Positions 5,755 to 5,852 of a stretch of 5,852 nucleotides of DNA are shown one piece after another (position 1 is the first letter of the stretch; each line of letters opens with the position of its first letter). The notes beneath the pieces were generated by a model. It did no database searches. It worked only from the letters and a program-made list of their open reading frames with translations, and was not told the origin of the DNA. Location of the stretch: contig JAJZSX010000168.1 of the NCBI GenBank assembly GCA_021849435.1, forward strand, positions 1-5,852, given 5' to 3'. The stretch is from Actinomycetes bacterium. Lineage in GTDB: Bacteria; Actinomycetota; Acidimicrobiia; Acidimicrobiales; RAAP-2. The position numbers were made by a program, and so were the translations under genes.

Positions 5755-5852
5755 GATTACTCAATTCTCAGAGCGACAGACCAACCATTTCGGCCTGCTC
5801 GCTATTGACCAGTGTACTCATCACTGGGGTTGTAATCGCCATAATTCGAAAT
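5755..5852 (-). promoter_or_regulatory. Upstream leader of the cold-shock gene with a short inverted repeat
   Basis: These 98 bases run to the window edge and are less GC-rich than the rest. They contain a perfect 6-base inverted repeat, CCAGTG-TACTCAT-CACTGG (5809-5827). Cold-shock genes often have long 5' leaders, so the promoter may lie beyond the window. On the minus strand TACACT (5818-5813) could serve as a -10, but no -35 match lies at the right distance. Confidence 0.3.

Noticed and set aside
5805..5836. Plus-strand TTGACC ... TGTAAT promoter-like pair
   Set aside because: The spacer is 20 bases, too long for a sigma70 promoter, and any transcript would leave the window at once.

Overview
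The window looks like chromosomal DNA from a high-GC Gram-positive bacterium, probably an actinomycete (Actinomycetota). The signs are high GC with G/C-rich third codon positions, frequent GTG/TTG starts, a PspC domain fused to a HisKA_3-type sensor kinase, and a response regulator with the 'KLQLSNRH' LuxR-type helix often seen beside such kinases. The genus cannot be read from the sequence. There are no insertion sequences, phage genes, CRISPR repeats, tRNA or rRNA. I count six protein genes and one non-coding stretch rich in inverted repeats.

Layout. Positions 1-1305 (+) encode a 12-helix MFS transporter of the sugar/organic-acid porter type, which may be cut at the window edge. Positions 1427-2182 (+) encode a DUF554 (YqgA/YdfK-like) membrane protein, preceded by a small perfect palindrome. 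From 3259 down to 2291 (-) lies a PspC-domain membrane protein with a LiaF-like C-terminal beta domain. Divergent from it, 3362-4633 (+) encodes a PspC-fused histidine kinase, overlapped by 4 bases by a NarL/LuxR-type response regulator (4630-5283). A 270-base hairpin-rich stretch (5284-5553) separates this operon from a convergent small cold-shock protein (5554-5754, minus strand).

How the genes fit together. The centre of the window (2291-5283) is a three-component signalling module: membrane PspC/LiaF-like protein, PspC-kinase and LuxR-type regulator. Its parts resemble LiaFSR of Firmicutes and EsrISR of Corynebacterium glutamicum, which respond to cell-envelope stress. The divergent control region holds a perfect 10-base inverted repeat (3262-3302). 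One arm overlaps the predicted -10 of a minus-strand promoter whose -35 is an exact TTGACA. This is the best candidate for the regulator's own binding site. The transporter, the DUF554 protein and the cold-shock protein have no visible functional link to this module.

The module is a variant of a known type rather than a new class. The least explained DNA is the hairpin array at 5284-5553. It may be only a bidirectional terminator region, or it may be a structured RNA.
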